Source: Eonycteris spelaea (taxonomy: Eukaryota; Chordata; Mammalia; Chiroptera; Pteropodidae). Taken from it: a stretch of DNA of 64,000 nucleotides. The notes beneath the pieces are model-generated. The model was given only the letters and a program-made list of their open reading frames with translations. It was not told the DNA's origin and made no database searches. Positions 13,226-24,899 of the stretch are shown here, in pieces; the stretch's first letter is position 1; each line of letters starts with the position of its first letter. The stretch is from NCBI GenBank assembly GCA_003508835.1, contig PUFA01000548.1, positions 1 through 64,000 of the forward strand, written 5' to 3'. The position numbers and the translations under genes are program-made.

Positions 13226-13504
13226 TTGTCCACCGATGGAGACCAAGGTTACCTCCCTACCTTGACTATTGTAAATAATAGTACAATAAGCATGTGGTGC
13301 ATATGACCCTTCAAAATAGTATTTGGGGATTATTCAAATAAATACTAAGAAGTGGGATTGCTGCATCCTTCTATATCTTGTTATAGCCTTTGTTTTAAAG
13401 TCTATTTTTTTCTGGGAGAAATATTGCTACTATAGAATTTTTTGTTGTTGTTTTCATTCTTATTTTCACAAAACATCTTTTTTCATCCTGTAAAATTTAT
13501 GTTG

Positions 13505-14180
13505 AAGAATCAGCTGACAGACTAATAGGAACTCTCTTGAAGGTAACTAATTGCTTTTGTCTTGCTGCTTTTATGATATTCTATCATTAACCTTTGGCAT
13601 TTTTATTATGAGGTGTCTTGGTGTGAAACTCTGGGTTCATCTTGTTTGGGACTCTGTGATTTCTAGGCTTGCATGTCTGTATCCTTCACCAGGTTAGTGT
13701 AGTTTTCTGTCATTATTTCTGGAAACAGGTTTTCAATACCCTGCTCTCTTCTACTTCTGGCACCTCTATGATGAGAATGGTGGTATGTTTGATTTTGTCC
13801 CAGAGGCTCCTTTAACTTGGCTCATTCTTTGCATTCTTTTTTTCTTGTTGCTGTTCTTTCTAATTGGGGTTTTACTGCTATCTTATCTTCTAAATCACTG
13901 ATTCGATCCTCCACTTCTTATCTGCTATTGATTACTCTTAATGTATTCTTTTTTTTTTAGTTATTGTATTCCTCATTTCTGACTGGTTTTTCTCCATTTT
14001 TGTTTTCTATCTCTTTGTTAAAGTTCTCACTGAATTCATCTACACTTCCCCTTAATTCCTTGAGCATCCTTATCATAAGTGTTTTGAACTCTGCTTCTGG
14101 TAGATTGCTTGTCTCCATTTTTTTAAGTTCTTTTTCTTGAGCATATATATTTTTTCCTTTTATTTGGGACATGTTTCATT
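13505..14180 (-). pseudogene. L1 ORF1 remnant in copy A3
   Basis: The N-terminal coiled-coil part is the best preserved piece: a 71-codon minus-strand frame at 13957-14172 is rich in Lys, Glu, Leu and Asn, with a run like 'LKELRGSVDEFSENFNKEIE' typical of ORF1 heptads. The middle part is at about 13590-13780 and the C-terminal part is lost to the second deletion. Confidence 0.75.
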
Positions 14181-15570
14181 GTCTGCCCATTTAAGCTGCC
14201 TACTTGTGTATGTTTCTATGTATTAGGTAGGGCTGCTATGGCTGCCATTCTTAGTAGAGTGGCATTATATAGAAGGTGTGTTATTGGTTCTAGTGACACA
14301 GTATTTTCTGGTCATCTGAGACAGGTGCTCAGGTATGTCTTTTTATGGGTTGTGTGTGCCCTCCTGTTTTAATTGAGCCTTGGTTGCTATTTTGTCATCA
14401 ATGAGAGGGATTGACTCAGGCTAATATGACACCAGATGGTGCTCTGGCTCAGTCCAAAGCAGGCCACCAGGTGTGCTGGTTGGGGCCTCCTGGTAGAAGT
14501 GCTGCTGCAGCCAAGCTTAGCTACAGCCTATGGCCTGTCCGGGACCACCTGACATGAGCCACCAAGCATCTGCACTAACACTGGGCTTGGAAGTACCTTG
14601 AGAGACCAAGTTATAAACTGTGGCCGGCTGCTTCTAGTGTTGGGCTTGTGGCTGCTCAGCAAGAGGTACAGAACACACCAAATCCATACACTGATCATTT
14701 AGGTTTTGTTAAACTTTGAGAAATTTTAGAAAAATCTGCAGCATGAGCCAAAACAGGCCACTTATATGGAAAGGCCATTGGTAGTGGCTTGCGTGGGCTC
14801 ACAAGTTGGATGGGGAGGTGTCTCAGGAAAACACCAGGGTGGGAAAACCAGTGTTAGTTACCTTGATGGATCCAAAGATAGGTCACCTGCTTGGGTCTGT
14901 AAGCTGGGCAGAGAGAGGGCTCAAAAAGGAAAAATGCCCTCTGCTAGCACTACTTTCTGGATGAAAGCTGTCCCTCTTGCTTTTACCCTGAAGCCAGATA
15001 ACTCAGCTTCTTCCTTTATGTCCCTGTGCCATTTTTAATTCCTTCCCCGGAACTGGAACTCAGAGTGAGTGAGTCCATTACTGAGTAAGTTCAGTGCAGA
15101 ACTCATCCTTCTGTCTCATTCAACCACAATATATGCTAGTTTTCACAGCCATAAGTTTTGAAAACTTCTTTCCCTGGCGCTAAAACCCTAGGATGAGGAG
15201 ACTCACGTGGAGCCGGGGCACCTTGCTCTTCCAGGGAGACCTCCACAGCCATAATATTCCTCCTGATTCTTAACCACCACATATGGGTGTGGGACCAGCC
15301 AGTTTCGCATCTTTGTCTCTCCTACCAGTCTCGAGGTGACTTCTTCTATGTGTCCCCATTTGTACAATTTCTGTTCAGCTAGACTTCAGGTGATCCCAAT
15401 GGTGACTATTTTGTTGTTTTAGTTGTAATTTTGATGTGGTTGTGGGAAGAGGCAAGCACAGCATTTACCTATTTTGCCATCTTGGCCAGAAACCCATACA
15501 TTATTTCTCTTGATAGTTTCCCATAATTCGCATTGCCTTTTTTTTTTCCTTTTCATTCTTATCCTTTAAT

Positions 15571-15840
15571 TTAATTTAATTTAATTATTTTTTGCTCTGA
15601 TTTTATAATTTCAAATGTTCTGTCTACTAGCTTACTGGTTCTCTCTTCTGTTTGCTCAAAGGTGATGTTGAAGCCCTCTTTTGAATTATTTAATTCAGTC
15701 ATTGTTTTTTTCAGATCCAACATTTCTGTTTGTTTCTTTTTATATTTTTTCGTCTTTGTTGAACTTATTTTGTCCTTGTATTGTTGTACTAATATTATTA
15801 AACTGTTTATTTGTGTTTTCTCTGAGCATCTTTGATACAA
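15571..15840 (-). pseudogene. L1 ORF1 coiled-coil N-terminal fragment
   Basis: An 89-codon minus-strand frame is dominated by Lys, Glu, Thr, Ile and Leu with heptad-like spacing. Its middle ('LDLKKTMTELNNSKEGFN') and end ('ERTSKLVDRTFEIIKSEQ') match the layout of the L1 ORF1 coiled coil just before the RNA-binding domain. It lies immediately downstream of the monomer array, as expected for ORF1. Confidence 0.75.
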
Positions 15841-16389
15841 TTATTTTGAATTCTTTGCCAGGCATTTTTTAGATCTCCATTTCTTTGAGGCCAGTTACTA
15901 GAGGTTTACTATATTTTTTGGGGAAATATGTATTTTCTTGATTCTTCATGATCCCTGTAACCTTGTGTAGGTGTCTGCACATTTGATGAAGCAGTCACCA
16001 CTTCCAGACACTTCGTACTGACTTCCGTAAGGGAAGCCTTTTGTCAATGGATGGGACTATTCTGGAGCTGTGACCTTGGGTCTATTTGTGGAGGACACCA
16101 TGTGCAGGGATGTGTAGGAACCTTTGTTTCTCTTTGGCTCAGTCCACTGTGATCCATGGCATTTACAACTGTGTGGTTTTTGGCGAGTATTATGAGGAAT
16201 CTACAGGGGCTATAAGGTCGGGGTACTATGGCACCTCCAGATCCAGAATCTAGGGACCAGGTCATGCAGCAGTAGTAGCCAGAGCCAGTGACGTGCACAA
16301 AATTGGCTGTGGAAGCCAACATAGGTGCCTATGTATTGACAGTTTCCAATTGCAGATATACTTGTACTGATAGAGGCCAAGACTGATAA

Positions 16390-17180
16390 TAAGAGCTGGG
16401 ACCAACTATGGGGCCACTGACAACTGTGGAGCCCCTGGTTGTCAGAATCCTATCCTATGGCTCCACACTTCTCCCCTCAGATATACTCACTGGCAGCAAA
16501 CACTAGTGACTTGGTTCAAACTGGGAGTGCACAGGTGCATAGCCAGAGTCATTATCTATAGGTGGGCATTAAGTTGCTGTCCAGTGACAGTATTCAGGTT
16601 CTGCCATGGGCTCATAAGCAGCTTTAAGTCCCATGGTTGTTGATGTGCTCTCCTGTGGCTGCACACTCTCTCCCTGGGCATGTACACTTCAATGAAGGCC
16701 AGTGGTTAAGGTTAGGCTAGGTTTACATAGGTGTACAGATGGAGGGACTAGTTTTAGGTGAGCTTAGATGTACAGGTCAGTGACAGAAACTGGGACCTTA
16801 TTTGAGCCCACAAGAGGCTATGGGGCCCCTGGATGTTAGTGTGCTTTTTTTAGTTGCACTCTCTCCTCCTGGCTGTACATACTGCAGTGGAGACAGGTAA
16901 TGGAGCTCAAGCTGGGAAAATGCAACTGCACATCAGAAGAGAGTAGTTACAGATGAGCATAGTCATGACAGCCAATGACAGAAGGCAAGGTCTGGACTAA
17001 CCTGCAAGCAGTTGCAGATGGTCCTGACTGTCTGTACATTCACCACCTGTAGTTACACACACTCCCCCTATTTGTGAACACTACTATGGAGGCCAATGCT
17101 GATGTCGCCTTGGTAGCATGGAAGTGCAAAGCTAAAGGCATTATCCCAAAGGGCTGGCACAGTGGTGGTACTCAGCTGGG
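16390..17180 (-). repeat. tandem ~196-bp monomers in an L1 5' UTR
   Basis: A motif resembling 'ctgcacactctctccctggg' starts at about 16461, 16659, 16853 and 17052 (spacings 198, 194 and 199). A second motif resembling 'gtcagtgacag' ends at 16590, 16786 and 16981 (spacings 196 and 195). The units are diverged by roughly a third by eye. Tandem 5' UTR monomers acting as promoters are best known from rodent L1; here they are old and decayed. Confidence 0.8.
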
Positions 17181-17570
17181 AGTGGGGGGGACTAGATTGG
17201 TGTCTTGCACTCATAGCTGCAGAAACGAGGGTTGTCTGTGAAAAGTGGCTCTGGGCTACATTGGGGTTGGAGAGACTCAAGATTTGATGTCTTATATTTG
17301 AGCTGGTGCGAAAAAAAAAATTAAAACTTGAATGGTTGCTGGTGTGGTTCTCAGGCTCTGGTAGGAACATGTGGAGGAACTCAAGTGGATGGGGTCAGTC
17401 ATTGCAAATACCTGTGAGGCAAAAGCTGTGACATTTGCAAGATGTATATGGTGGTTGTGCTAGCTGTGCTGTAATGGTTTGTCAGAGGCAAAATATGCTG
17501 AACTGGTCTGAGAGCAGGTGTCTATAAACCCTGTTGCTCCTGCTGTGTGTCTGCTAATAACACCCTCTTA

Positions 17571-17628
17571 TTTTATTTATTTATGTATTTATATATTTAT
17601 GTATTTATTTATTTACTAGCCAGCATAA
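17571..17628. repeat. (TTTA)n-type simple repeat
   Basis: An imperfect TTTA/TATTT run interrupted by 'gtattta' units, inside the older L1 5' UTR. Confidence 0.9.
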
Positions 17629-17993
17629 TACATCTCAGCTTTGCCAATCTGGGTAGGGTAAAACTAAAGTGGGACCGTTGGGCAGTGCCCCACAAGGCAG
17701 GAAAACAACTTGTTCTCCCATTCTCCCTTTTTTTTTTGCAAAGAGAAACACTTCCTAGAACAAAAGTTCCTTCCTGGCACTGAGCAGTGTTGCTAGAGCC
17801 TTCTAAGTTCACTCTAAGGGTCTTTGGGACCTGTTTTTGGTAGTGGTTAGCTGTCAGTTATTGATCTTTGTAGGGGAGAAGGGTAAGCTTGGTTCTTTTA
17901 TATTGCTATTTCCCCACTAAAAGAATGAAATTATTAAGTTAGATATAAATGTTTAGGGGAAAAGACTAAATCTCTTCTTCTGAATCAGTTTTT

Positions 17994-18006
17994 GTAGTTA
18001 CCTTTC
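17994..18006. repeat. target-site duplication, left copy, of A4
   Basis: 'gtagttacctttc' here is nearly repeated as 'gtagtttccctttc' at 21337-21350, flanking A4. One substitution and one indel separate the two. Confidence 0.7.
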
Positions 18007-18490
18007 AATTTTTTTTTATTTTTAAGAATATTTAATTTATTTTCAATTACAATTGACAAACAATATTATATTAATTCAAGCGTGCAACATGGTGATTAAC
18101 ATTTGTAAAACTTCCAGAGTTATCACCCTGATAAATCTAATACCCATCTGACACCATACCTAGTTAATACAATATTATTGACTATATTCCTTACACTATA
18201 CTTTGTATACTCATGACTATTTTGTAACTACCATTTTGTACTTCATAATCCCCTCCCCATTTTTTTACCTACCCCCCAATCATCTGGTAACCCTCAAAAG
18301 TGCTCTGCATCTATGACCTTGTTTCTGTTTTTTTTGTTGTTGTTTAAGTTCCACATATTAGTAAAATCATATGGCATGTGTCTTTTTTTACCTGACTTAC
18401 TGTCCTCAACACAATACCCTCTAGGTTCATCATCCATGTTGTTGCAGATGGCAAGATTTAATTCTTTTTATAGCTCAGTAATATTCCATT

Positions 18491-18509
18491 ATACACACAC
18501 ACACACACA

Positions 18510-18541
<32 letters not shown>

Positions 18542-18559
18542 ACACACAGACACACACAC
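18491..18559. repeat. (CA)n microsatellite in the 3' UTR of A4
   Basis: A CA run with 'caaca' and 'cagaca' interruptions at the same L1 3' UTR position as the arrays in A2 and A3. Confidence 0.96.
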
Positions 18560-18693
18560 TCTAACCTCTTCTTTATCCATTCATCCATTAATGGAACCCA
18601 GTTTTCCTCTATATCTTGACTGTTGTAAGTAATGCTGCAATTAACATATGGATGCACATGTCCCTTCAAAGTAGTGTTTTGGATTACTTTGGA

Positions 18694-18891
18694 TTAATAT
18701 CCAGCAATGGGATTACGGGGTCCTTCTGTGTCTTTTCTCACAACCTTTATTTTAAAGCTTATTTTGTCTGGTATAAGTATAGCTATCCCATTTAGTTTGT
18801 TTTCATTTTTATGAAACAACTTTTCCATTCTTTTTATTTTTGTTCTGTGTCTTTTGATCTGAAGTGAGTCTCTTGTAAGCAGCATATACAA
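18694..18891 (-). pseudogene. fused endonuclease/ORF2-tail frame across the type A junction
   Basis: This 65-codon minus-strand frame crosses the deletion join. Residues about 30-57 read like L1 endonuclease sequence ('NGIAILIPDKISFKIKVV'). After 'KDTEGP' the frame continues about 8 residues into former ORF2 C-terminal DNA in the wrong frame and stops. The derivative could therefore encode at most an ~90-residue endonuclease stump, with no complete active site. Confidence 0.75.
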
Positions 18892-19049
18892 GGGTCCCGT
18901 TTTGTTTGTTTGTTTGTTTGTTTACTTGGTTGCCTATCTTTTCAATGGAGCATTTCATTCATTTACATCTAAAATAATTGTTCATGAACATGTAATTATT
19001 GCCTTTTTCACATTTTGATATTTTCTTCTTCTTAAAGAGGTTCCTCCAA

Positions 19050-19900
19050 TGTTTTCTCTAACACTGGTTTGATGTTGATGAACTCCTTTAGTTTTTTCTT
19101 GTCTAGGAATTTATCTGTGCTTTGATTCTAAATGATAGCTTTGCTAAGCAGAGTAATCTTGGTTGTGGGTTCTTGCTTTTTACCACTTTGAATGTTCCCC
19201 TGCTAATCCCTGCTGACCTAAAAGGTTACTGTTGAGAAATAGGCTGTCAGCCTTATGGAGCTCCCTTGTAGGTAACTAGATGCTTTTCTCTTGCTGCTTT
19301 GAAGAGTCTCTCTTGTCTTTAATCTTTGGCATTTTAATTATGATTTGTCTTGGTATTAAGCATCTTTGGGTTCATCTTGTTTGGGACTCTCTGGGCTTCC
19401 CAGGTTTGTATGTTTATATCTTATACCAGGTTAAAGAAGTTTTCCACGATTATTACTTGAAATAGATTTTTAATTCCTTTTCTGTCTTTTCTCTTTCTGT
19501 TACCCCACAATGAGAATGTTCATATTCTTCATGTTGTCCCAGATGGCCCTTAAACTATTCTTATTTTTTTAATTCTTTTTTCTTGTTGCTATTCTAATAG
19601 GGTGGTTTCTACTACCTTATCATCTAAATCACTGATTAGATCTTTGCTTTATTTAATCTACTGTTGATTCCTTTTAATGTATTCTTTATTTCATTTGTTA
19701 TATTCTTGATTTTTGACTGTTTTCTTTTATATGCTTTATGTCTCATTTTTATGTTTTCTATCTTTTGTGAAAGTTTTCACTGTTCATTTACTCTTCAACT
19801 AAGTTCATTGAACATTCTTATAATATCAGTGTTTTAAACTCTGCATCTGGTAGATTGCTTGTCTCCACTTTGTTTAGTTCTTTTTTCTGGAGTTTTGTTC
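19050..19900 (-). pseudogene. L1 ORF1 remnant in copy A4
   Basis: Antisense ORF1 landmarks run in order: C-terminal domain about 19050-19250, 'attatgatttgtcttggtat' at 19339, 'tgggactctctgggcttccc' at 19382, and the coiled-coil region about 19680-19900. Stops and small indels break the frame throughout. Confidence 0.75.
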
Positions 19901-21336
19901 CATTCTTTCATTTGGGACATGATTCTTTGTCTTCTCATTTTGGATGCCTCCCTGTGTTTGCTTCTTTGTATTAGGTAGGGCTGCTATGTCTCCCAGTCTT
20001 AGTAGAGTGGTCTTAATGTAGTAGGTGTCTTGTGGGGCTCAGTAGCTCAGTCTCCCTGGTTATCTGAGCTGGGTGTCCCAGTTGTGTTTCTTGCATGGTA
20101 TGTGTGTGCCCTCCTATTGTAGTTGAGTCTTAGTTGTAATTTTTACATCAGTGGAAGGGATTGACCTTTGGGCTGATTGGCTATGAGGGCTGGCTGGTGA
20201 AGAGCTGACCCTACGGAGCATAATTCACTTTAGCAGGGCTCTGGTTTCTGAAAAGTCTACACTTTAAGTGTATCATCCTCATTTGCAGCCCTGGTTGGTG
20301 CTTCAGCTCTGTCCAAATCTGGCCACTGAGAGTGCCAGTCCAGGCACCTCCTGGGAGGGACCCTTCTACAGGCCAGGTTCAGTCTCAGCCTGTATACTTT
20401 GGCTGGGCCACCCAGCAAGAGTCACCAAGGAATCCACAGAATGGCTGCCACCTGCACTGTTCTTGGGGATGCTTTGAGACGCCAAGGCCTGAACCAAGGC
20501 CTGCTGCCACTAGTGCCAGCTTGGGGCTGCTCAGCAAAATGAATGGAGCATGCTGAGGCCAGAAGCTGCTCATTTGAGTTTGTGAACCTTTGAGAGACTT
20601 TAGAAAAACTGGAGCAAGACAAACTATTTGTTGGAAAAGCTACCAGAAGCGGCTTGGGTGGGCCCACAAGTTCATTAGGGCAGGGTCTCAGGGGATTCAG
20701 GGTATGGCAGGCAGTGTTAGCCAGGTTGATGGAGACTCACATAATGTGGCCACCTGCTCTCCAGGAAGGATGAGGGATCAACAAAGAAACAGTGGCTTCT
20801 GCCAGAACTTTTGTCTGGGAGAAAGCTTCCACTTTTGTCCTTGCCCTGAAGCCAGACAATTCAGTATCTCCCTGTATGTTCCTGGTGACTTTCAAGCTGC
20901 TGCCCCATGCTGGAGCTCAAAGTGAGTGAGTCTGTCAGTGAATGCATCTGTGCCTTCCATTTCATGAACCATAATCTTCACTGGTTTTATAGTTAAAATT
21001 ATGGGAATTTCTGTCCCCAACACTGGATCCCTGGCTGGGGATCCCAGTGTAGGGACAAGATCCCTTGCTTCTCTGGGGGTACCTCTGCAGCCTAGAAATC
21101 CCTCCCAATTCTCAAGCATCACACGCGGGTTCAGGATCAGCTTGTTCTGCATCTCTGCCCCTCCTACCTGTCTTGAAGTGGCCTCTTCTGTATGTACTCA
21201 GTTGTAACACTTCATTTCAGCTAGACTTCAGGTGACTCTCAATGATTTTTGTTTGTAATTTAGTTGTAATTTATTGTGGCTATGAAAGGAGACAAGCACG
21301 GACAATCCTATTCCTCTATCTTGACAATTATCTTCA

Positions 21337-21350
21337 GTAGTTTCCCTTTC
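21337..21350. repeat. target-site duplication, right copy, of A4
   Basis: Pairs with 17994-18006. Confidence 0.7.
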
Positions 21351-21548
21351 TTAATTTATCTTCTCTGAAGTTATACTCTTGTTCTATTCACTTCTAATCC
21401 TTTGCTAAAGATAACCTCAAGTTATGTGTAAAAAAAACCTTTTATCATGTAAGATTATATTTTTCTGAATGTTCAAAAGAGTTCCAGAATGATACAGGAA
21501 ATATCTACAAGGGAATATCTATCTAAAGTATTACCCTATTTTTTTTTG

Positions 21549-21771
21549 AAACAGGGTTTCACAACTTTAATAAAATTGTAATTTTGCACTAGGAAATTTT
21601 ATATTGAGGGAGAGACAGCTGTCTTGTGCATTTAGAATATTTACCCATGCCCCTGGCATCTATCCATTAAATGCCAGTGCACTTCCACACAGCATTACAA
21701 TCAAATGACAATTTTCCAAATATCCCCTGAAGGTAAAAATATCCTCCAGTTTAGAATCACTACTCTGAAGT
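21549..21771 (-). mobile_element. MER20-like hAT element
   Basis: The sequence follows the MER20 consensus in antisense: 'cagggtttcacaac' at the left, 'agctgtcttgtgcatttaga' then 'ctggcatctatccattaaat' in the middle, and 'agaatcacta' at the right. Terminal inverted repeats are decayed. It is a non-autonomous ancient DNA transposon without coding capacity. Confidence 0.75.
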
Positions 21772-22514
21772 AACAGAACAGTCAGAATACACTTCACACT
21801 AATCTCATGAGAACAGGTAGGCAAAGAAAGTTGACCTAATGGAAGAAAGCCATGTGTATAGTGTTGCTAGACTTCAAGAATGTGTAATTCTATCTAAATG
21901 GGTACACATCAAATTAAATAAAAAGTTTATAAATATAGCAAATTTGTTCAGTTACTAGGCAGGAATCTAACTTTAAAAAGTTTAGAACTTAAAAAAAATT
22001 ATCACAGATAAGTTTAAGATCTTGGGACATAAGATAATGAGAGGCATGAAGGACATAAAAACTACATCAAATTTTATTTAAATTCTAGGACTTGTAATGT
22101 GTCTGCAATATATCTCATTAACATTTGAAATTATTACCAAAGGTTTGAAGAAGATGAAAAAAATATATGAATATATATAACTAAAATCATGAAGAATGTC
22201 CTGAACCTCAATTCGGAAATTTTTCATTTTCCTATTCTAGGTCTTCAAACTTTTCAATTTAGTGCTCTTTCTCTAATATCTCTTGCAAGACTTAAAGAAA
22301 AGTTAGAAAAGACAAATGATTAGAGAATTTATAAACTGTATATATGAATAAAGAGTGAAATATCAAGATCTTTTTTGTTTTAACTAAAAATGAGTTAGCT
22401 AAAATACTGAAGAGAAGCACTGAGGTTGGGGAAATATTCACAATAATCCTCTTTGACATTCAAGATGACTGTTGCTCTATAATGATGATTGCTTATAGGA
22501 ACTTATAGTAATAA
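21772..22514. other. unassigned AT-rich DNA
   Basis: No gene or recognised repeat is visible. Confidence 0.5.
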
Positions 22515-22600
22515 CATGAATATTAGCGTCCATAAAAATCATCTGAGGTGCTTGAACCTTAACCTCAGAGATTCTGATCAGTAGACCTACTTTGAGTCCA
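22515..22600 (+). mobile_element. MER5A-like hAT fragment
   Basis: The order 'cataaaaatcatctgaggtg', 'cctcagagattctgatcag' and 'tagacctactttgag' matches the first half of MER5A-type elements. Only a fragment is recognisable. Confidence 0.6.
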
Positions 22601-23269
22601 TAAGTAAGTATCTTCATCAAGGATGACAAATATTCTGGTACAAAAGCCTATTGTCTTTAACAGTAACATAAAAGAGACAGATTGGAGAGGTCTGTAAGGA
22701 ATGGGAAATCGTGTTTTCCTTATATTTCTTGTAATCCACAGTAATTAGCTGTAAAATTTCTCTCAGGAAACATAAAGAAGAGTTACTAAAGGTATTAAGA
22801 ACAGATATCTTAAATGCCACCTCCAGAAAATCTTTCAAATCCAATTTCTTATTGATCATTTTAGATTAAATTCAAATACTTTGTGAGCACTTTCTTATAA
22901 AAAAAAAACAAAAACAAACCTAGATTAGAGATGCTAAACAGAAAGAGTAAAGAATGATGAAGAGAAACGAAGCTTATGAAGCCAGGAAAAGTTCTGCCAA
23001 TAGAGTAGATGTCAATTGGATTTAAAAGAAAAATACTTGCTAACAACCAAAGAGCAGAAGCTGCTGTAAAATTTCTGCAAGGAAACATGTAAAAATGGTA
23101 AATACGGTAACAGAAGGAAACTGGACTTAAAGTGGCAAGCACACAATAGAGTACACAGATATCATAGTATAATGTGCACATGAAATTTATATAATGTTAT
23201 TAAGCAATATTACCCAGACAAGTTTACTTTAAAAAATAAACACAACTTTTAAAAGCTGGTGCATTAAGC
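22601..23269. other. unassigned AT-rich DNA
   Basis: Minus-strand frames at 22617-22859 and 22861-23181 carry hydrophobic, AT-driven residues but no domain. I do not call them genes. Confidence 0.5.
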
Positions 23270-23580
23270 TTAGAGATACAAGACAGTCATGAAAGAGCAC
23301 ACATGATATGTTCCCATTTACAAAGTTCAAGTTGAGGAAAAATTAGTCAATAGTGTTAGAAATAAGATCTATGGTTGCCTGGGTTTAAGTGGTAAAATAA
23401 CTACAAAGGGAAATGAAGGAACTTTATGGGGTGATAGACATGTTCTATAGATTCTAAGTTTTGACTGTGGTCATTGTTACATGGATGAATACATTTGTCA
23501 AAATTCATTGAACTGTACGTTGATTTAGATAATTTCTTAAATATAAATCAAATGTCAATTAAGTTGAATAACAATGAGCA
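23270..23580 (+). mobile_element. ancient L1M-type 3' UTR fragment
   Basis: Recognised by the L1 3' UTR order 'tctatggttgcctgggttta', 'ttatggggtgatagacatg', 'ttttgactgtggtcattgtt' and 'tcattgaactgtacg'. It is strongly diverged and non-coding. Confidence 0.7.
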
Positions 23581-23754
23581 AATAATATACACTGGCCACT
23601 CACAAGAAATATACAAGTGGCCTCCCTTAAAGCATATACACTTTGAATCTTACTAGTAATCAAAGTAATATAGACATAGAAATTTAAAGAATATTGTTCC
23701 ATTTTCATCAATTACATTATGAAATCTAAAAATAATACCTTTATGGTTAAAATA

Positions 23755-23915
23755 ATATAAAACTTTCATTTCTGTACACTGTTACTGACAGTGTAAATTG
23801 GTGTAAAGAAGGGCAATTTGAAAATGTATATCAAATGCCTTAACAATATTCACACTCTTTAACCTAGTTCTTTGATTTCTGAAAATGTATTCTAAGGTTT
23901 AATAAGAGAAAATTT
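23755..23915 (+). mobile_element. ancient L1M ORF2 C-terminal fragment
   Basis: 'cagtgtaaattggtgtaaag' followed by 'gcaatttgaaaatgtatatc' and 'ctttaacctagttctttgat' is the conserved L1 ORF2 end that normally reads '..PFDPSIPLL'. It is short and decayed. Confidence 0.6.
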
Positions 23916-24084
23916 ATATGATATGATGTTTGTGATTTAACATATAGAGAAAATAAATATGTAGTTATGGAATAAACACTTAGCTTTAACAAATTTTAAC
24001 ATTTTTCCACATTTGCTTCATATTTTAATATAATAAAAATAGAGATAATTATTATTTTGTATCCATCCTTTATGAGATGATTCC

Positions 24085-24357
24085 ATTTTTTCTCTCTTCA
24101 GAGAATAACCACTATCTGGAATATGTTGTTTATCATTCTCATGTATATTTTCATTTGTGTTAAGTTTTACATGTTTCTATGCTTTATATAAATGGTGTCA
24201 TAATCTAAAAAAAATATTTTGCTCATTACATTTTACTTAATATTATGTTTTTAAAATATATCTCTTTTAATATATGTAGCTCTAATTCATTTATTCTATC
24301 TGCCTTACAGTATCCTGTAGTATGAATATACCATGTTATTTTTAATTATTTTAACAA
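24085..24357 (-). mobile_element. ancient L1M 3' UTR fragment, antisense
   Basis: The plus strand has 'aataaccactatctggaata', 'ctttatataaatggtgtcat', 'taatatatgtagctctaatt' and 'gtagtatgaatataccatg', the antisense of L1M 3' UTR. Confidence 0.7.
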
Positions 24358-24440
24358 ACTTTATATAAATGCTAAATGCTAAATGTTTGCTACTAGACAG
24401 TGACTTTATATAAATGCTAAATATTTGCTACTAAACAGCG
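24358..24440. repeat. two-copy tandem duplication
   Basis: Unit 1 (24358-24402) and unit 2 (24403-24440) both begin 'actttatataaatgctaaat' and both contain 'tttgctacta.acag'. They differ by an internal 7-bp repeat 'gctaaat' and a few substitutions. It lies immediately beside the MLT1 LTR insertion site. Confidence 0.85.
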
Positions 24441-24447
24441 ATGCATG

Positions 24448-24872
24448 TGTATTAGTTTGCTAGGACTGCCATGACAAAGAAAAAAACCACAAACTTGATG
24501 CCTTAAACAATAGCAATGTATGTCTCGCACTTTTGGAGGCTGGAAGTCCAAAATAAAGATGCCAGTCAGCATGCTTGGCTCCTTTGAGGGCTTTGAGGGA
24601 GGAACCTGTTTCAGGCATCTCTCCTTGACTTGTAGATGATCATCTTCTCTCTATGACTCTTTACATCATCTTTCCTCTATATGTGTCACTGTGTCCAAAT
24701 ATCCTCTTTTTATAAGAATACAAGTCATATTGGATTCAGGTCCGCCCTCATCACCTCATGTTAACTTATCTGATGATTATACTTGTAGTGACCCTGTTTC
24801 CAAATCAGGTCACATTCTGAGATATTGGAGATTAAGATTTCAATTTGAAGGGACATGGTTCAACCCATAACG
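24448..24872 (-). mobile_element. MLT1-type MaLR solo LTR
   Basis: A 425-bp LTR lies on the minus strand. The plus strand begins 'tgtattagtttgctaggact' and ends 'ggttcaacccataacg', the two ends of MLT1-type LTRs. Internal landmarks include 'gaggctggaagtccaaaata' and 'tcatattggattcaggtccg'. Five-bp flanks are 'gcatg' (24443-24447) and 'gtatg' (24873-24877), a target duplication with one mismatch. No internal region is attached, so it is a solo LTR. It codes for nothing. Confidence 0.88.
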
Positions 24873-24899
24873 GTATGTCTCTTTGTGTATCATATATAA

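Larger units (their letters stand above)
12565..15490 (-). mobile_element. LINE-1 family A, RT-less deletion derivative (copy A3, junction type A)
   Basis: The minus-strand element begins near 15490 (antisense of 'tggccaagatggcaaaatag') and ends in 3' UTR near 12565. It shares the type A deletion join near 13366 (plus strand 'tgggattgctgcatccttct'). It has lost more than its relatives: near 13485-13505 a second deletion joins endonuclease sequence directly to ORF1 C-terminal sequence, removing the ORF2 start and the inter-ORF spacer. The 5' UTR runs about 14200-15490. The 5' end abuts an older L1. Confidence 0.85.
15491..17925 (-). mobile_element. older LINE-1: 5' UTR with tandem monomers plus ORF1 N-terminus
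   Basis: On the minus strand the 5' end lies near 17925, a long 5' UTR covers about 15950-17925, and the start of ORF1 covers 15571-15850. The lower end is cut off where A3 begins. The 5' UTR contains about four tandem units of ~196 bp (listed separately). The rest of ORF1 and all of ORF2 are absent. It differs from the family A and B 5' UTRs and looks older. A (TTTA)n run near 17571-17628 lies within it. Confidence 0.7.
18007..21336 (-). mobile_element. LINE-1 family A, RT-less deletion derivative (copy A4, junction type A)
   Basis: This is the cleanest example of the deletion derivative. The minus strand shows a 5' end near 21336, 5' UTR to about 19940, ORF1 about 19050-19900, the ORF2 start region near 19000, about 270 bp of endonuclease sequence, the type A join at about 18722, then 3' UTR and a T-rich run (antisense poly-A) at 18007-18020. 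A near-perfect duplication of the target flanks it, so the 3.33-kb element integrated as a unit by target-primed reverse transcription. Endonuclease and ORF2 C-terminal sequence are joined out of frame. Confidence 0.9.

Noticed and set aside
16390..17180. CRISPR-like array, because of regular ~196-bp spacing
   Set aside because: The repeats are long, diverged and contiguous with L1 ORF1; the genome is mammalian.
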